The position numbers and the translations under genes were made by a program. Under the pieces are notes generated by a model. That model was not told the DNA's origin and ran no database searches. It saw only the letters and a list, made by a program, of their open reading frames with translations. Shown one piece after another: positions 34,941 to 43,092 of a stretch of 43,462 nucleotides of DNA; position 1 is the stretch's first letter; every line of letters starts with the position of its first letter. The stretch is from Gammaproteobacteria bacterium (GTDB lineage: Bacteria; Pseudomonadota; Gammaproteobacteria; Pseudomonadales; Moraxellaceae): NCBI GenBank assembly GCA_028868515.1, contig JAGWUI010000022.1, positions 1-43,462 of the forward strand. The letters run 5' to 3'.

Positions 34941-36404
34941 TTAAGCCTCATAAATCTTGCGCCATGGCATGGCCTGTTCAAGCTCAAAAGCTAGCTCTAA
35001 CAGCAATCGCTCATCGCCGTGATTCGCCATCAACTGACAGCCAATCGGTAAGCCTTCTTCACTCATCCCCACTGGCAACGAAATCGCAGGACCTCCAGCA
35101 GCATTATTAAACGGTGTAAAACAGGCAAACTTCTGCAAATTATTAAAAATCTCATCAAAGGATTGCGCTGGTGAAAGCTGACCCAGTTTTGGTGGTGTAT
35201 GTCCAATGGTCGGGGTTAAAATCACATCGTAATTCGCAAAAATAGCCCGATAATCAGCCTCCGCCTTTCTCAGACGATAAAGCATTGCGGGTGTTTTATA
35301 AAAATCCCGCTGATACAGTTTAGACAAACCCAGTGTGAGATTATCAACTTTACCCAAATCAAACTGAGTTCCTGTGAATAGTCCAGTGAGGCGTGACATG
35401 ACCAGCGCTAAAGATCCCCAGTACAAGGTAAAATCATCAACAAACTGCGCTTTAATCGGAAATGGCATTTCGCTGACATGATGCCCTGATGCTTCGAGTA
35501 ACTTTGCGATCGATTCAACCGTTGTCCGAGTTTCGCTGTCAGTCTGGTGATAGATAGAATCAAAAAATACACCAATTCTCAGTCTTTTTTGTCCTGCTCG
35601 CTCCACCCAACCAATCGGTTTGAGATTTTTATTTTGGTAAGTTTGCTCCATTCCCGCAAAAAAATGCGCGGTATCCCGAACACTGCGAGTCAGTACACCT
35701 TCAGAAATAATATTCACAGGCAACATACGAGCCGCAATACTATTCACAAATCGACCACGCGTAGCTTTCAAACCGATTAAACCACAACACGCCGCTGGAA
35801 TTCGGATTGACCCGCCGCCATCATTGCCGTGCGCAATCGGCACAACGCCTGCTGCAACCAACGCCGCAGCGCCACCTGATGAGCCTCCTGCCGTATGGTC
35901 AAGATGCCAAGGATTATGAGTAGGCTCTTGCCCCTTATATTCGGTAGAACCATTTAAACCGAACTCAGGCATTTTCGTTTTACCTAAAACAGTAAAACCC
36001 TGAGAAAGAAACTGACGTATAAATGGGTCTGTAATTTTAGCGGACTTTGCTGTGAATGCAGCCGAGCCAAAATTTGTAGGCAATCCTTTCACGTCCATAT
36101 TATCTTTAATAAACGTCGGAACACCTGCAAACAACCCTTTAGTGCGCTGATGAGCCTGCGCGCGTGCTGCTGAGAAGCATGGAAGTTGAATCGCACATAA
36201 CTGTGGATCAATGACTTTTGCGCGTCCAATTGCCGCATCACACACCTCAGCGGCACTGACTTCTCTCCTCGCAATCAGTTGTGCAAGACCCACAGCATCA
36301 TGATCTAACATCACATCCTGACTAAACGCATGCAGCCGTTTTTGCTGCAATTTATTGGACTCTAACGCTGCGGTGGAACTCATTAACTTCTTGGCATCAT
36401 TCAT
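34941..36404 (-). CDS. Amidase signature enzyme, NylA-like (copy 2)
   Basis: A 487-residue amidase paralogous to the one at 23952-25442. The triad is Lys100 (PTFIKDNMD), cis-Ser175 (TAGGSSGGAA) and Ser199 ([20 protein letters not shown]). Both proteins also share the N-terminal segment [11 protein letters not shown]. The subgroup contains 6-aminohexanoate cyclic dimer hydrolase; the substrate is unknown. There is no signal peptide, and about 25 polar residues precede the conserved domain. It is convergent with the reductase operon and separated from it by a terminator. Confidence 0.88.
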   Translation of the reverse strand: MNDAKKLMSSTAALESNKLQQKRLHAFSQDVMLDHDAVGLAQLIARREVSAAEVCDAAIGRAKVIDPQLCAIQLPCFSAARAQAHQRTKGLFAGVPTFIKDNMDVKGLPTNFGSAAFTAKSAKITDPFIRQFLSQGFTVLGKTKMPEFGLNGSTEYKGQEPTHNPWHLDHTAGGSSGGAAALVAAGVVPIAHGNDGGGSIRIPAACCGLIGLKATRGRFVNSIAARMLPVNIISEGVLTRSVRDTAHFFAGMEQTYQNKNLKPIGWVERAGQKRLRIGVFFDSIYHQTDSETRTTVESIAKLLEASGHHVSEMPFPIKAQFVDDFTLYWGSLALVMSRLTGLFTGTQFDLGKVDNLTLGLSKLYQRDFYKTPAMLYRLRKAEADYRAIFANYDVILTPTIGHTPPKLGQLSPAQSFDEIFNNLQKFACFTPFNNAAGGPAISLPVGMSEEGLPIGCQLMANHGDERLLLELAFELEQAMPWRKIYEA

Positions 36405-36535
36405 GGACGCGTCTCTTGATCAGAGCATCAGCTACTGATTCATCATGGAATATTAAATTGGGGACACTCAACGCTACCACATATTGATAGGTATCCGTAT
36501 ATCCAAAACGTACAAAGTTAAAAAATGAAAAATAA

Positions 36536-36568
36536 AAAAGCCTCAAACCATGACAGTTTGAGGCTTTT
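36536..36568. terminator. Bidirectional terminator after the tRNA cluster
   Basis: Perfect 13-bp stem AAAAGCCTCAAAC / GTTTGAGGCTTTT (36536-36548 with 36556-36568) with a long A-run on the left that gives a U-tract on the minus strand, ending the tRNA transcript. Confidence 0.85.
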
Positions 36569-36597
36569 AGAATCATCAAAGATGATTTTCAACAATA

Positions 36598-36674
36598 TGG
36601 CGCAGCGGACGGGACTCGAACCCGCGACCCTCGGCGTGACAGGCCGATATTCTAACCGACTGAACTACCGCTGC
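36598..36674 (-). tRNA. tRNA-Asp (anticodon GTC), copy 1
   Basis: A 77-base cloverleaf read on the minus strand: acceptor GCAGCGG/CCGCTGC with discriminator G, D-arm AGTTCAGTCGGTTAGAAT, anticodon loop CTGTCAC (GTC), T-arm GCGGGTTCGAGTCCCGT, encoded CCA. Identical in sequence to the copy at 36842-36918. Confidence 0.95.
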
Positions 36675-36708
36675 AATGGTAGTGTGCAAAAGCACAAGAT
36701 AACAATAT

Positions 36709-36784
36709 TGGTGGGCGTTGACGGGCTCGAACCGCCGACCCGCGCCTTGTAAGGGCGCTGCTCTACCAACTGAGCTAAACGCCC
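36709..36784 (-). tRNA. tRNA-Val (anticodon TAC), copy 1
   Basis: A 76-base cloverleaf on the minus strand: acceptor GGGCGTT/AACGCCC, anticodon loop CTTACAA (TAC), T-arm CGGCGGTTCGAGCCCGT, encoded CCA. It precedes tRNA-Asp copy 1 in the transcript. Identical to 36982-37057. Confidence 0.95.
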
Positions 36785-36803
36785 AATATTGATACTCTCA
36801 CTA

Positions 36804-36830
36804 AAAAGAAAAACCCGCATTTGGCGGGTT
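36804..36830 (-). terminator. Hairpin between the two tRNA pairs
   Basis: On the minus strand AACCCGC / GCGGGTTT (36824-36830 with 36811-36818) is followed by a T-rich run (TTTTCTTTTTAG). It could end the first tRNA pair's transcript, or act as a partial terminator or processing site before the second pair. Confidence 0.6.
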
Positions 36831-36841
36831 CATCTCATATA

Positions 36842-36918
36842 TGGCGCAGCGGACGGGACTCGAACCCGCGACCCTCGGCGTGACAGGCCGATATTCTAAC
36901 CGACTGAACTACCGCTGC
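36842..36918 (-). tRNA. tRNA-Asp (anticodon GTC), copy 2
   Basis: Same 77-base sequence as the copy at 36598-36674, second gene of the promoter-proximal pair. All stems, the GTC anticodon and the encoded CCA are present. Confidence 0.95.
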
Positions 36919-36981
36919 AATGGTCTAGCTAAACGAATCATTACTCTGTCAAAAGTCTCTTCACACAATCTTGAACAATAT

Positions 36982-37057
36982 TGGTGGGCGTTGACGGGCT
37001 CGAACCGCCGACCCGCGCCTTGTAAGGGCGCTGCTCTACCAACTGAGCTAAACGCCC
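36982..37057 (-). tRNA. tRNA-Val (anticodon TAC), copy 2
   Basis: Same 76-base sequence as the copy at 36709-36784, first gene of the tRNA transcript, about 50 bases downstream of a consensus promoter. Confidence 0.95.
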
Positions 37058-37106
37058 AATATTGTCTAGCGTTACTGTGAAGCAGTGTTCGCTTAACGTG
37101 GGGTGC

Positions 37107-37134
37107 ATTATAGAGAATTTCGGAACAGTGTCAA
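37107..37134 (-). promoter_or_regulatory. Consensus sigma-70 promoter of the tRNA cluster
   Basis: On the minus strand TTGACA (37129-37134) and TATAAT (37107-37112) are both perfect, with a 16-bp spacer. A GC-rich discriminator (GCACCCC) follows the -10, typical of stable-RNA promoters under stringent control. Confidence 0.88.
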
Positions 37135-37316
37135 CGATTTTACTGACATTTCCATAAAATACCGCTCGACTGCTCAAAAGCCGTACAAAACCTGACTATA
37201 AACCAGCAAAACCAACATATCTGACTGTTTTTTCATGCGTTTTATATGATCAATTATCTAAAACAAACTCTCTGCGATAAGTTTTAGATCGACAAACATT
37301 AATGAACAATATCACG

Positions 37317-37814
37317 TCATGCAGATTCAACAATCTCTACCGTAGATCCCACATCAACATGTTCAAATAAATCGACAATGTCTTGATTTCGCATTCGAAT
37401 ACAACCATGCGACTTTGGCTCACCCATAGGCTCACTATCTGGCGTACCGTGGATATAAATATAGCGTGCATGTGAGTCGACATTTACACCATCAGCATTT
37501 TTGCCAGCATTCACCCCATCTTCCAAGCCCGTGAGCCAAAGAATCCGAGTTAAGATCCAATCACGCGTCGGGTGCTGAATCGCAAGCGCAACATCATAAA
37601 TCTCACCTGTTGGCTGACGCCCACGCAACACCGCATTGATAGGCAGTTCGCCACCTATTTTTTCAGTAATGACGTGCCGACCCCGCGGCGTACATTCACT
37701 ACCTTCAACTTCACCAGCGCCATTGAGTGCAGTCGATACAGTATAAGCACGCGTCGTTACTGCTGATGATAACGTTAACGTTTGCTGAGCAATATCAATC
37801 AAAATATGAGTCAT
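37317..37814 (-). CDS. elsL: Cytoplasmic YkuD-domain L,D-carboxypeptidase (ElsL-like)
   Basis: A 165-residue protein that is almost entirely one YkuD domain. The catalytic segment is HGTPDSEP...SHGCIRMRNQDI with His122 and Cys138. Unlike L,D-transpeptidases, it has no signal peptide or membrane anchor, so it should stay in the cytoplasm. That matches ElsL (formerly LdtK) of Acinetobacter baumannii, a cytosolic YkuD enzyme that trims tetrapeptides during cell-wall recycling. The ATG is at 37814. It is the first protein gene after the tRNA cluster and appears monocistronic. Orthology is inferred from size, lack of signal peptide and lineage. Confidence 0.78.
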   Translation of the reverse strand: MTHILIDIAQQTLTLSSAVTTRAYTVSTALNGAGEVEGSECTPRGRHVITEKIGGELPINAVLRGRQPTGEIYDVALAIQHPTRDWILTRILWLTGLEDGVNAGKNADGVNVDSHARYIYIHGTPDSEPMGEPKSHGCIRMRNQDIVDLFEHVDVGSTVEIVESA

Positions 37815-37832
37815 AAAAAAACACGCATGGAA

Positions 37833-37891
37833 TAATAAAAAGCCAATACCAATAAATGATTCACGTCAGCTTTAAATCATTGCATTGGTAT
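37833..37891 (-). terminator. Intrinsic terminator of the Sel1-repeat gene
   Basis: Arms 37846-37861 and 37875-37891 pair over 16 bases with one bulge. On the minus strand the stem is followed by GGCTTTTTATTATT, a U-rich tail, about 90 bases after the stop of the Sel1-repeat gene. Confidence 0.65.
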
Positions 37892-37979
37892 CTTAAAAAC
37901 ACAATGAAGATCATGTGAATTATTCGATTTGTCATGCGAATTTGAACGATAACTTTTATTATTTTGAATGCTTCAGATA

Positions 37980-38732
37980 CTAATGAGCATCATCATGCCC
38001 TGACAAAATTTCTGCGGCGATTTTTACAAAAATAGGCTTACCTGACTGCAATAAAACCTGAGCCATCTTTTGTTTGAAACCTAAAGTTGCTGTACTCGCA
38101 CATTGACGAAACCACGCCGCAGCTTCAATATCTTTTCCCTGTTCAGCAAGTTTCGATGCATGATTAAACTGACCTCGAAAATCACCTGCCTCAGCCGATC
38201 GTCGATACCATTCTGCTGCCAGATTTGAGTCCTGAGGTGTTTCCCATCCTTCTTCGACAAACCTTCCAACAATATTCATCGATTTGGCATGACCCAATAA
38301 AACCGCTGTGTTATACAAGCGAAATGCTTCTGCCCGATCTTGTGGAATCACAACACCGCGAGCGAGCATATTGGCATAATTATACATTCCCCAATCTAAA
38401 CCCAGTTCAGCTGCGCGTTTGTACCAGCCTACCGCATCGGCAGGATTAGCTTCTACACCCCAGCCATTTTCAATACAGCGTCCGACCATATTAATCGCCA
38501 TCGGATAATTAGATTCACTGGCGACTCGGAACCATTGCAGAGCTTCTACTTGATCAACTGCAACACCCTGTCCATCTAGCAACAACTGCCCCAGTAATGC
38601 TTGTGCATCTGCAATTCCTTGCTCCGCTGCCAATCGTAATCCTGCAGCGACTTGCTCCGAAGTCCCTGACAATTGCGTAATGATCTGTTGTTGAATTTCT
38701 TGAGACGGAAGCGATGCGGTTTCGATAGACAT
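37980..38732 (-). CDS. Sel1-like repeat (TPR) protein
   Basis: A 250-residue soluble protein made of tandem Sel1-type repeats: GQLLLDGQGVAVDQVEALQWFR, GRCIENGWGVEANPADAVGWYKRAAE, ANMLARGVVIPQDRAEAFRLY and two more, each with the A..G..Y.. pattern of about 36 residues. No signal peptide is seen. Such repeats mediate protein-protein contacts, and the partner is unknown. The ATG at 38732 has no strong ribosome binding site. A terminator follows. Confidence 0.85.
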   Translation of the reverse strand: MSIETASLPSQEIQQQIITQLSGTSEQVAAGLRLAAEQGIADAQALLGQLLLDGQGVAVDQVEALQWFRVASESNYPMAINMVGRCIENGWGVEANPADAVGWYKRAAELGLDWGMYNYANMLARGVVIPQDRAEAFRLYNTAVLLGHAKSMNIVGRFVEEGWETPQDSNLAAEWYRRSAEAGDFRGQFNHASKLAEQGKDIEAAAWFRQCASTATLGFKQKMAQVLLQSGKPIFVKIAAEILSGHDDAH

Positions 38733-38830
38733 ATACAGATGATTTCAATATAAGAAAGTTCAGTCGGCACAGTACTAAACCACCAGCCCAAATGTCAATG
38801 AGAATCGTTTTTATTTAAATTTTAGCAAAT

Positions 38831-38863
38831 AAAAACGGCGACAGAAAAATATCATATCGCCGT
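38831..38863 (-). terminator. Intrinsic terminator of the lipoprotein hydrolase gene
   Basis: On the minus strand ACGGCGA (38857-38863) pairs with TCGCCGT (38835-38841), then a T-run. It lies about 36 bases after the stop. Confidence 0.75.
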
Positions 38864-38898
38864 CTGTTCAATCAGATTTTTAATAAAATCTAATTAAC

Positions 38899-40572
38899 TT
38901 AGTACTGTTGGAAGAACGTACGCGCTGCCATCGTACAGAACGGTGGAACTAATGAACCGTGATATTGGCTTGCAATATAAACCGTTGGAGATACCCCTGT
39001 AGGAGTCGCAGCTGCTGTCGCTTGAACAGATTGAGCAAATCCAGTCTGCAATTGAGTTGCTGTCGCACCCATCGTAGACAAGACTGATGAGCTCAAGCCT
39101 GCAGTTGTACCTGTTGAAGCAAATGGTACTGCGCCTGTATCACCATTTACAGCAGTTTGATCCACATCAAGCAAAGCAAATTTCAATGGCGTACCTGATG
39201 AAGCAATATTGGCTAATACACCAGCAGATAACTGACCATTTGGTTTAAAGAATACTGTTGGATCATTATGACCACCACACATCAGCACAGGCATAGATGG
39301 GAGGTAACCACGCAAATCATTCGCTTTAAATGCTTGACGTAATGGATTAGCTGGAGTGCTTGCAGGAAGCCCTGTTGTCACTGTAGGGATAGCACCATCT
39401 GGATTTGCCGCAGCATCTTGTACATAAGCCGCACGGAACGTTGTTTGAACCTCAAAATTCGTTGGTGAGAAACCAAAACTAAACTTGCTGGTTGTGACAT
39501 CTGTTTTAGTAATAGGATCAAATTGATCAGTTGTTGCACCAGTTGAATCAGGAATGCTTTGGAACAATCCTGGTAACGCTGTTGGACTCAGCAAAGATGC
39601 TGCAAATGTAGGATTCGCAAGAATGCCTTCCACGTTACTCGCAAAATTAGCTGTATATCCATCAGATGGTTGACTATAAATATTGCCATACGCCTTTTGG
39701 TAGCTGGTCGTTAGCAATGGAGCAAACAATGTACCGCCGAGTGGCGTATTACCATAGAAAATTGCATCACCATAAGCTGCTAAATTATATGGACCAGACA
39801 TCGGAGCACCCGCAGTCACTTTAATTCCTGCGGCATCCATACCTTTCAATGCAGCCATCGCAACATAGCCACCTTCAGAGTATCCTGTTACATATAATTT
39901 GCCAGAATCTGTACTACCTGATGCCACAGTAGATGTAGCTAACGCAGCACGTCCAGCTTTCAGTGCATCAATCATTTCCTGCGATTGCTGTTTATAGTTG
40001 ACATATGGATGATAGGTTAATGTTGTTGGACCGGTACCACTTGTTGGTAAATCATATCCAACGTAGTTTGGCGCAATGACGATATAACCCTGTGCCGCAA
40101 ATGAAGCTGCAACAAGTGTTGCTTCAGAATTGGTTGTGATATTTGCCATGTTAAAAGTTTGATCAGCAGTTGTGCCATGTGCATAAAGTACAATTGGGCG
40201 TGCACCAGTACATTGTGCACCAGTTCCTGTTGGAACCATCACTGCTGCGGACGCATTGGTTGCCTCACCAGCTCCACCAGCTGTTGAATACACGATATGA
40301 CTCACCGTTACTCCGCAAGGCAATTGATTAGGGGTTGCTGTGCCAGCGGTCGACAGCTGTAGTAATTGAGTACCCGACGACGAAGTCTGTAATGCACCTG
40401 TAAACTGTGCGGCAGATAATGCAAGAGGTGTTGTTGGTGTGCCTTGCAAACTGCCCGTCGTGGAGCCACCCACTACCGTTCCATTGTTATCACCATTACC
40501 GCCACCACAAGCGACGAGCAATACACTTGTTGAAATTGTGATAGCCGCAGCTATTGTTGTTTTCTTAAACAT
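38899..40572 (-). CDS. Alpha/beta-hydrolase lipoprotein (secretory lipase-like)
   Basis: A 557-residue envelope protein. The signal peptide ends in the lipobox LVAC (Cys22), followed by a Gly/Asn/Thr-rich linker. The hydrolase domain has the nucleophile elbow GYSEGG with Ser232, a likely acid in GGHNDP and a likely His in QYHGSLVPPF near the C-terminus. The pattern resembles secretory lipases and related esterases. GGAGAG lies 6 bases before the ATG. The 300-base upstream region has a 12-bp inverted repeat. The substrate is unknown. Confidence 0.85.
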   Translation of the reverse strand: MFKKTTIAAAITISTSVLLVACGGGNGDNNGTVVGGSTTGSLQGTPTTPLALSAAQFTGALQTSSSGTQLLQLSTAGTATPNQLPCGVTVSHIVYSTAGGAGEATNASAAVMVPTGTGAQCTGARPIVLYAHGTTADQTFNMANITTNSEATLVAASFAAQGYIVIAPNYVGYDLPTSGTGPTTLTYHPYVNYKQQSQEMIDALKAGRAALATSTVASGSTDSGKLYVTGYSEGGYVAMAALKGMDAAGIKVTAGAPMSGPYNLAAYGDAIFYGNTPLGGTLFAPLLTTSYQKAYGNIYSQPSDGYTANFASNVEGILANPTFAASLLSPTALPGLFQSIPDSTGATTDQFDPITKTDVTTSKFSFGFSPTNFEVQTTFRAAYVQDAAANPDGAIPTVTTGLPASTPANPLRQAFKANDLRGYLPSMPVLMCGGHNDPTVFFKPNGQLSAGVLANIASSGTPLKFALLDVDQTAVNGDTGAVPFASTGTTAGLSSSVLSTMGATATQLQTGFAQSVQATAAATPTGVSPTVYIASQYHGSLVPPFCTMAARTFFQQY

Positions 40573-40872
40573 TACAGCTCTCCATGCCTAAATTAGCAGT
40601 TTCAGAAATACCACACTATGACTTCGCATACAAGAATATGCAGTGGCAGAATCAATCAAGCGAACCCCGAAAAATAGTTAAAACCACTGCATATTTACAT
40701 CATCAATACACGTCTACAACTCATATAACCATCAACGATGAACAATGGTCATAAACATTGTTTTTTAGCAGACTCATTCGCCGTAATTGCCATGACCACA
40801 AATGCCTTATCTACCATGAAAACAGGCCAATCAATTTGTTACATGAAACAGTATTTTGACCAATCATTAAGC
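40573..40872. other. Upstream region of the hydrolase gene with a spaced inverted repeat
   Basis: About 300 bases without a gene. The only structure I see is a perfect 12-bp inverted repeat, AATATGCAGTGG (40635-40646) and CCACTGCATATT (40684-40695), 37 bases apart, 60-120 bases upstream of the start. Confidence 0.55.
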
Positions 40873-41946
40873 TCAATAAACAAGCTGCTGGTTAACACGA
40901 TTTGAATACAGATATAGAGCAAACACTGTCGGCATAAAGACGTGCTGCAACAAATTCCGATAACTATCATCTTTCACAAAAATAGTGATCGCAGCGCCCC
41001 AAATAAAAATCACCGCAACAAGGTAAATTGTCTTTGCAATTGCGTGCCCAAAAACAAGAAATACGCCAGCAAAAGCCACTAATAACCCGATACCACTCTG
41101 CTGAAAAAATGGAAAAACCAAACATACCAACGAGCCTGCAAATATAAAAAAACCACCTAATATCTTAGGAGTGTCCTCAGGAATACCTTCATGCGCTCGT
41201 TGTAAAACCATAAACAAAATCGGCACTAACAGCCATGTAAACTTGATCAATATCACAAAAATCTTACTTGTATAAAACGGCTTCGATTCAGGCGGCGTTT
41301 TTGCGTAATCTCCATAAAATACAGTTGCCTTCATATATTGAGTTTCAATGGTTTTGGGAACTAAAAATAAGAGATAAACCTTTACAGACTTACCGCCTGA
41401 GATATTTAATTTAATATCATTCTCACCCACGAGAACATATTTCACCTGACCATTGCGATTTACATCTGTCCATTCATAAGGCGAAGGCTTATCACTCCCT
41501 AATCCCATAGTAGATTGCAGACCTCCGCCCCCACATTCTTCTTTCGTCGTTGGACAATGCACCTCGACGATAATCGGAATCTGATCACCAATACGATGCC
41601 CTTCTTTATTTCTTAGTCCTGAATATTGAAGGTGAATCGTCACAGGTTCATTACCAGCCTGCGACCTAAATATGGGCAATGACACAGTCTTAACACCCAA
41701 TGGTGTCTGCTCAGTTGCCCCTTGAGAGCCATATATGCCCCCTTCAATTTCACGTCCCCATTGCCCCTCGGCTAATACTCTGAGGGGATGATCAGGATCG
41801 GTGCTATATAAAATCGAGGGTGTCACAGAATCAAGAATATGCACTTTCGTTGTTTTTTTAGTGCAGCTTAAACTCACCAAAAGTATGCAGGTATAGAAGA
41901 ATAATTGGACCAAAGTCATCTGTTTTAGTGGATTGTTATGACTCAT
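40873..41946 (-). CDS. Lipoprotein-type membrane protein of unknown function
   Basis: A 357-residue protein. A hydrophobic N-terminal segment ends LVSLSC (Cys28), consistent with a lipoprotein signal. A periplasmic domain of about 190 residues follows, with two cysteines spaced HCPTTKEEC and no recognised fold. The C-terminal third has four or five membrane helices (about 225-350). A lipoprotein N-terminus joined to a polytopic membrane tail is unusual. The start is 74 bases downstream of the rsuA stop on the same strand, so co-transcription is possible. Family not recognised. Confidence 0.65.
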   Translation of the reverse strand: MSHNNPLKQMTLVQLFFYTCILLVSLSCTKKTTKVHILDSVTPSILYSTDPDHPLRVLAEGQWGREIEGGIYGSQGATEQTPLGVKTVSLPIFRSQAGNEPVTIHLQYSGLRNKEGHRIGDQIPIIVEVHCPTTKEECGGGGLQSTMGLGSDKPSPYEWTDVNRNGQVKYVLVGENDIKLNISGGKSVKVYLLFLVPKTIETQYMKATVFYGDYAKTPPESKPFYTSKIFVILIKFTWLLVPILFMVLQRAHEGIPEDTPKILGGFFIFAGSLVCLVFPFFQQSGIGLLVAFAGVFLVFGHAIAKTIYLVAVIFIWGAAITIFVKDDSYRNLLQHVFMPTVFALYLYSNRVNQQLVY

Positions 41947-42019
41947 CCATCACCCCATTTTTTAAGAAAAAATACAGCAGTAATACGAATTAAAATACTT
42001 AATGCCCTGACCCTATCAC

Positions 42020-42727
42020 TTAAGGGGAATCAAGCTTGGCCAACTGTTGTTGCTCGTTATTCAAATAAACCCACTGTCCTTCCGCAATATCGACTAATTC
42101 AAATTGTCCGATTTGTTCACGATGCAATGCGACAACATGATTACCCACTGCGGCAATCATTCGCTTCACTTGATGATAAATTCCTTGGTGAATCGTAAAG
42201 CTTAAAGTCTGGCTATCTTCTAGTTGGCATTGGTATGCACGCAATAATTCTTTTTCACCAATTAATTCTACGCCTGCCTCTAACTGCGCAATTTGCGTAT
42301 CAGTCACAGGCTCATGTGTCGTCATTCGATAGCGTTTTGGTACATGGCGACGTGGGTGAGTCAGTGCATGTAAATAAGCACCATCATCCGTCAGCAATAA
42401 CAGTCCTGTCGTGTCTTGATCTAAACGTCCTACACATTGCACTCCCCGCTCTATCAATTGCGGAGGCAACAGACTAAACACACTATGGTGATGCTGCGGA
42501 TTGTGTGAGCATTCAAAACCCGTAGGTTTATTCATGGCGATATAGACTTTTTCGCGATATTGCCAAGCTTTTCCTACGACAGAAAACTCTAAATGATCAG
42601 TCGAGAAATTGGCTTTGGGATCACTACATGGTGTGTCATTGACTTTAACTTTGCCATTTTCAATCAGAGATCGGCATTGTTTTCGACTACCGAAGCCTTG
42701 CGATTGGAGGATTTTTTCGAGGTGCAT
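42020..42727 (-). CDS. rsuA: Ribosomal small-subunit pseudouridine synthase (RsuA family)
   Basis: A 235-residue enzyme with an N-terminal S4 RNA-binding domain (1-50: LEKILQSQGFGSRKQCRSLI) and a pseudouridine synthase domain. The catalytic Asp103 lies in VGRLDQDTTGLLLLTDDG. NKPTGFECS (66-74), KRYRM and IHQGIYHQVKRM are also family motifs. RsuA makes pseudouridine 516 in 16S rRNA. RluE/RluF share this fold, so the exact target is a family-level inference. The start at 42727 is the first Met and begins the S4 domain. Confidence 0.87.
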   Translation of the reverse strand: MHLEKILQSQGFGSRKQCRSLIENGKVKVNDTPCSDPKANFSTDHLEFSVVGKAWQYREKVYIAMNKPTGFECSHNPQHHHSVFSLLPPQLIERGVQCVGRLDQDTTGLLLLTDDGAYLHALTHPRRHVPKRYRMTTHEPVTDTQIAQLEAGVELIGEKELLRAYQCQLEDSQTLSFTIHQGIYHQVKRMIAAVGNHVVALHREQIGQFELVDIAEGQWVYLNNEQQQLAKLDSP

Positions 42728-43092
42728 AAGGATTAATTAATTTTCGATTTAATTGCAATTTTACGCTATTTTTTAAGAATTTCTGCGCAATATATTTAAG
42801 TTCACTAAACCTACGGTTATTGAGCCCGTAGAAATATCGAAAGGACATATTCTTTTATCCAATTGCCCATCAAAAATACAGATCACTGAGCTTGTCGAAG
42901 TGCATGACCTTTACCCGCACGTTTCGACAAGCTCAACGAGTTATTTGGATGTGTAAATACTCTTTGAGGTGGCAATCTGCTCGGCTTAATTTACAGAATA
43001 ATAAATTTCTATTTAGACTTTATGTATGATTAAATTGAATTTGTGTCGTGTACGCTAAACTCTCATTCAAACTAATTATAAGGATATATACA
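42728..43092. other. Non-coding region with REP-like palindrome
   Basis: About 365 AT-rich bases between divergent genes. Apart from the palindrome at 42884-42940 and an AAGGAT ribosome binding site near 43081, I see nothing assignable. Confidence 0.5.
42884..42940. repeat. REP-like palindrome (copy 4)
   Basis: Left arm CACTGAGCTTGTCGAAGTGC (42884-42903) pairs with the right arm starting at 42917 (GCACGTTTCGACAAGCTCAACG) with one inserted base and two mismatches. It is the best match to copy 1 at 3154-3209. Confidence 0.75.

Noticed and set aside
36525..37177. Open frames over the tRNA genes, including the MAQRTGLEPATLGVTGRYSN type peptide
   Set aside because: They are antisense or sense translations of the tRNA-Asp/tRNA-Val genes and match a well-known kind of spurious database protein.
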